Origin: Datura wrightii
Lineage: Eukaryota > Streptophyta > Magnoliopsida > Solanales > Solanaceae
DNA length: 64,000 nucleotides
Direction of reading: 5' to 3'
Assembly (NCBI GenBank): GCA_035772735.1
Contig: JASDFA010000016.1
Location: forward strand, 172,427,001 to 172,491,000
Shown: positions 60,111-64,000 of the stretch, piece by piece
Layout: every line of letters begins with the position of its first letter
Position numbering within the stretch: the first letter of the stretch is position 1
Notes under the pieces: model-generated
Database searches by the model: none
Told to the model about the DNA's origin: nothing
What the model saw: the letters and a program-made list of their open reading frames with translations, nothing else
Translations under genes and position numbers: made by a program

Positions 60111-61164
60111 TGATAACACTCAAACTCATACTCTTGACAAAGTATGAAAGGGATGTTGTCAATAAAGAAACCAACAAAGAGGTTGTAGTCAAACCCACAG
60201 GGATTATGGTAAGAACTAGACTAATGCCGATATTCAAGCTTTTTGGTATTTTATCTCCAAATTGGGGGGTTTATAGAAAAATAATTGTAAAACAAGAGTG
60301 AAAATCAATTGTTGTTTATCAAGATTTGCAATTAACTAGGGTAAGTGTTCCCCATTGGTTCATAACTACTTTGGGTTTACACTCATGATTGATCCCAATG
60401 CTACTTGTATAACTGATAACTAGGGTCATCCAAATGACTGGTTCGTCCTCATTGGATGACTATACTCAATCACCGAGTTAGGTCTCATGAGCGATTTTAA
60501 ATTTACCGTTATCAATTTTTTACAAATTAATTATCATGCGATCGCAGCTCAAGTTATACAATAATCATAAAAATCAAGGCTTTTTTGTAATTCTCTTTTG
60601 CTAATCTCTACTTCTCTAGGTTCAAGCAAGTAAAAAATTCGGGCAAGTCCTAACATCGCGCTTCAATTAAAAAACATTAAAGATGAAGAGAATATATACA
60701 AGCGTTTAGCATTGGTTTCGAATCACTTTGTGTAACCCTAGTTCATTAATCCACCATGGTTCCTACAACCCTAGTTGTGGAGGCTTTAGCCTCTCATGAT
60801 TGTAAAATTATGATTAGTACTCATAGACAAATACAAAATTAAATACTTACAACGATGATTGAAAGAAAACCTGCTTTGAATATTGCAAGAACATAATGAA
60901 TAAATTCAAGAACAATTGAGAAATCCAAGTTATGACCTCAAGAATTGCTCTCCAATGTTGCCGAAAACTAATTACAAACTTGATAATCAACTTTTCTAAG
61001 TAATTCTGACCATCTCTCAACTAAAAGAAACATAAAAAGTATTTACACGGATAATAAAATCTTTTTCCTAAGTTAACAGGTAAATAACCAAATCTGGCGA
61101 CACATCTCATGACTCCTTCTATGACCCGTAACAGGATTGTACGGTTCATACCTTGTCTCATACA
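60111..61164 (-). repeat. E5: 5' LTR, cut by T4
   Basis: The 3' 1.05 kb of the LTR (ending GAGTGTTATCA at 60111) is present and colinear with the 3' LTR. U3 upstream of about 61164 is displaced by the T4 insertion. The TATA equivalent reads TGTAAATAC near 61045, a decayed box. Confidence 0.88.
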
Positions 61165-63300
61165 TGTCACGACCCGAGAGTAGACCCGGATCGTAAATAT
61201 GGGACAAAGAATCCGAGAGGCCCCAAGCCGACCTATGGCATAAACATATTTAACTTCATTCACACTAAGCAGAAGAACTAAACATAAAACATAGCAGAAA
61301 TGTAAACGTGACATAGCATATCATGACATACGAAATCACTAGACATACACAGGTTGAGCACTACAAACTGTCTGAAATCCTCTACTACATACGATGGGTT
61401 GATGGGACAACACCCCCAACTAACCCAGACAATTACTGTAACGTAAAAGGAGCATGAATGTCTTTCAAACAGCCCTTGAAACATGAGGACTCACCAATAA
61501 GCTGAAAGCACACTCTTAAGGGGTTTATATATGAGGATGAGCCTGAGAGCCGGAACCTGTATCATAAGACGATATAGCATAGAAAGTATGCGGCCAGTAC
61601 ATGGAATGTACTGAGTATGCAAGATAAGTGAAATGGACATTTAAAATACATAAAAGCTCATAAAACATCATAAGAGTAGGAAAACATGCTCATGACATAA
61701 ATATCGTAATATGACATATTGTAAGGCTCAACATTTTTAAAATATTCATAATACGATCATAGCCATAATCAAAAGAGAAAAGCTTTATTAAACATGACTT
61801 GAGCCAATTTACATAATCATAATCATGCATAAATCGTGAGAAACAGTGGGAGACTTCACTTAACCGACATACCCATATGAGCACACATGGAGCCCGACCT
61901 GTAAACCTAATCGGGAGGCCGTTCATACCTTACCAAGGGTAGAACCATGAAAGTGTGATATCACCATGAAAAGGGCCATTTGGGATAGGGACAGTAACAA
62001 AGGAGGTCCCATCATACCTACAGTGGCACGTAGTTTATGAGATCCGGGATAGAATCTGGGCCCCGAACCTACTCAGTGTTCGATACTACTCCCAAAATGT
62101 ATATAGTGCTCATAGTATATCATGCATGAGTTCATGGGCTAGCTAATTCATGGTAATCATAAACATGCTTGTACAAACGTGAATTAGCCATGAATCAAGG
62201 CCCGTGAGTCGGCCAAAACATAAATTCATAAATCATAGGATCCATGCATACTTGTAGATCATACATATATCTTGTAAATACTCAAATCATGATTGAAAAT
62301 TGAATAAATTCATATTTCAAATCATAAATCATGACGGGCTTGTAAATATAAATAATTAGAGAGTAGATCATAAGTCGATTCATCATGAATCATGCATAAT
62401 TAGGCTTGATTTGGTAGAATTCAAAATCAATGAATTTAAAATCCAAGTTAATGGTAGAATCTGATCTAAATCCATAAAATATGATATATACATCATAAAT
62501 CATAAAAACCCCATTAGTAATTCATTAGTTTTTCTCAAAATTGAACTTGAAACCCCATAAGGTTTTTGATAGATTTTTATGAATTCATAGAGAATGGGCA
62601 TGGGTGTGAACTAAATAACTCATTTGGAACCTTACATACCTTGGTGAGATTAGATTCTAAAGTTCTTGAATGCCCAAAGATGAATTGATAGGGAGAAGCT
62701 TGAAGAATAGCTTGATCTCTCTAAAATTGTTCTAACTTGCATGCATGGGTGAGAAGAATGAGTAATCTGAACTTAACCCCATAAAAGGTCATTATTCATA
62801 CCCCAAAACATCGTATTCTAGGCCTTAGGAACTTAGAAGTTACAAAAAGGCCCTTGCTAAATTCGAAAAAAATGACTGCTAGATGGTCCTAACGGACGAC
62901 CTGACGACTCGTCCCCAGAGGCCACGACTTGTTACTTGGCTCATTCTGTACACTGCCTCGTCTGCTCTCTTGGGCTCATAACGGTTAATACAACGACTCG
63001 TTATGGGTGACCACAACTCGTGGTCACCAGTCATTGAGTACACTGCCTACCCAACATCCTTTACTTACTCCCCTGGACCACGGCTGACCCCACGAGTTGT
63101 GAGGACTGACCACGACTCATGGTCAGGCCCATGGAGACTAGCTCTCCAGTCTCCTTCACTGAACACCTGAGCTTTCCTCATGAGTCATCTCACAACTCAT
63201 GGGCTAACCTGACAATTCTCCCCACGGCTCGTCCTGTGTCTGGTGCCAAATTTCCAACTTTTCTCCGCTTAAACTCCCGAGTCTGATCTTTGGGGTTATA
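61165..63300 (-). mobile_element. T4: 3' LTR of Tekay-like element, minus strand
   Basis: 2136 bp. On the minus strand it starts TATAACCCCAAAG next to the PPT and ends CTCGGGTCGTGACA at 61165, inside the E5 LTR. The TG start has become TA, as in S3. U3 (about 63230-62880) holds CACGACTCGT-like motifs. Confidence 0.82.
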
Positions 63301-63539
63301 TCCCCCTTGGGAACATTCGTCCTTGAATGTTGGAAACAAGCAGAAAACAAAATCATGGGACTATCATACTCAAATAATAATCGTTTAAACTGAAAACTAG
63401 CGGAATGACAACCTTTAGTTCATATCACATAGCTGGACTTATCTCATGCTTCACATACACATCCATACACATAAAAAGAAACTTGAACACGTGAACTGAA
63501 CATGAAAACTAAATGGAGTCATAGAGCAAAGCTGATACC
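63301..63539 (-). other. T4: polypurine tract and 3' spacer
   Basis: Minus strand reads GGACGAATGTTCCCAAGGGG and continues purine-rich up to the LTR at 63300. This is the PPT, with the same GACGAATGTTC lead-in as T1. The rest of the spacer has no ORF. Confidence 0.8.
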
Positions 63540-64000
63540 TCAAGTTGAAACTGAGCCGGTAGGAAATAAGTGTGGGTATTTATCCATCATATCCGCTTTG
63601 GCTTTTCACGTAGCTCCCTCCACATGCTGATTTATCCATAGAACCTTTACCAAAGATACTTCCTTGTTCCTTAGCCTCTGAACCTAACGATCCAATATTT
63701 AAACTGGAACTTCCTCATAGATGAGGCTATCCTTCACACCAACACTGTCCACTGAGACTACTAAGACTGGGTCTCCCAAACATTTCTTCAAAAGTGACAC
63801 ATGAAACACAAGATGCACGGAAGATAACTCTGGGGGTAAGTCTAACTCATACGCTACCTTACCAACTCTTTTCATAACCCGATAGGGACCAATATAATGG
63901 GGGCTAAATTTTCCTTTCTTCCCAAACCGCATGACTCCCTTCATGGGATATACCTTCATAAATAGCCAATCATCCACATTGAACTCCAAATCTCTCCTCC
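63540..64000 (-). pseudogene. T4: integrase C-terminal end
   Basis: The open part (63989-63699) gives MEFNVDDWLFMKVYPMKGVMRFGKKGKF, GKVAYELDLPPELSSVHLVFHVSLLKKCLGDP and YEEVPV, the tail of chromovirus integrase. It continues past two stops with ILDR.VQRLRNKEVSLVKVLW and MDKYPHLFPTGS, ending at TGA 63542-63540. It is the plus/minus mirror of T1 and runs off the window edge. Confidence 0.9.

Larger units (their letters stand above)
53522..61164 (-). mobile_element. E5: pol-only Athila-like retrotransposon, minus strand
   Basis: Order on the minus strand: 5' LTR (60111 to 61164, cut by T4), tRNA-Asp primer site, leader, a short protease-end/linker ORF, RT, RNase H, integrase, hairpin block, PPT-like sequence, purine-rich 3' region and 3' LTR (53522-55160). 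Gag and the protease active site are absent. LTR and 3' region match E1/E4, so it is the same broad family with complementary coding content. Confidence 0.88.

Overview
This window is a stretch of plant nuclear heterochromatin made almost entirely of nested, decayed LTR retrotransposons. I found no convincing host gene, tRNA, rRNA or CRISPR. Two Ty3/gypsy lineages dominate. One is Athila-like: primer-binding site complementary to tRNA-Asp, LTRs starting TGAT and ending ATCA, and a 'putative plant transposon protein'-type ORF downstream. The other is a chromovirus/Tekay-like lineage: initiator tRNA-Met primer site, LTRs of 2.1-3.2 kb, and an HPVFHVSMLKKC-type integrase tail. The pol sequences and a 0.53 kb insert of chloroplast atpB-rbcL spacer suggest a Solanaceae genome (Nicotiana/Capsicum/Solanum type). 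That is recognition from memory, not a database match.

Layout. T1 (1-3044, +): integrase C-terminus, polypurine tract (PPT) and 3' LTR of a Tekay-like element. 3045-4690: AT-rich sequence with degenerate repeats. E3 (4691-20584, -): Athila-like element whose gag is split by a plastid insert (4795-5329), a solo LTR S1 (5648-7160) and a complete element E1. E1 (7338-18358, +): two LTRs, 5-bp target duplication GAGCC, gag-protease and a downstream ORF, but no pol. E2 (20585-26584, +): 5'-truncated element with a protease end, the plant-transposon-protein ORF and a 3' LTR, lying in T2. T2 (26585-30977, +): decayed Tekay-like pol split by solo LTR S2 (28749-30160, duplication CTTTT). E4 (about 31267-48782, +): sister of E1, interrupted by E6 (37052-46343, -), a Tekay-like element with 3.2-kb LTRs and duplication AAATG. 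T3 (48783-53168, +): LTR remnant split by solo LTR S3 (49992-52193, duplication GATTA). E5 (53522-61164, -): Athila-like element that has pol but no gag. T4 (61165-64000, -): 3' LTR and integrase tail of a Tekay-like element inserted in the 5' LTR of E5.

How the parts relate. E1, E3, E4 and E5 share LTR type, tRNA-Asp primer site and leader. E1, E4 and E5 also share the 3' noncoding region, yet E1 and E4 carry gag-protease without pol while E5 carries pol without gag. In all four cases where an ORF end can be seen (E1, E2, E4, E5), a conserved block able to form a hairpin lies 7-16 nt after the stop codon, whether that stop ends gag-protease or pol. This block, the division of coding capacity, and dense palindromic motifs upstream of TATA boxes in unrelated LTR families are the most interesting signals. 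All ORFs are pseudogenes. Several premature stops fit C-to-T decay (for example CGA to TGA), as expected of long-methylated repeats.
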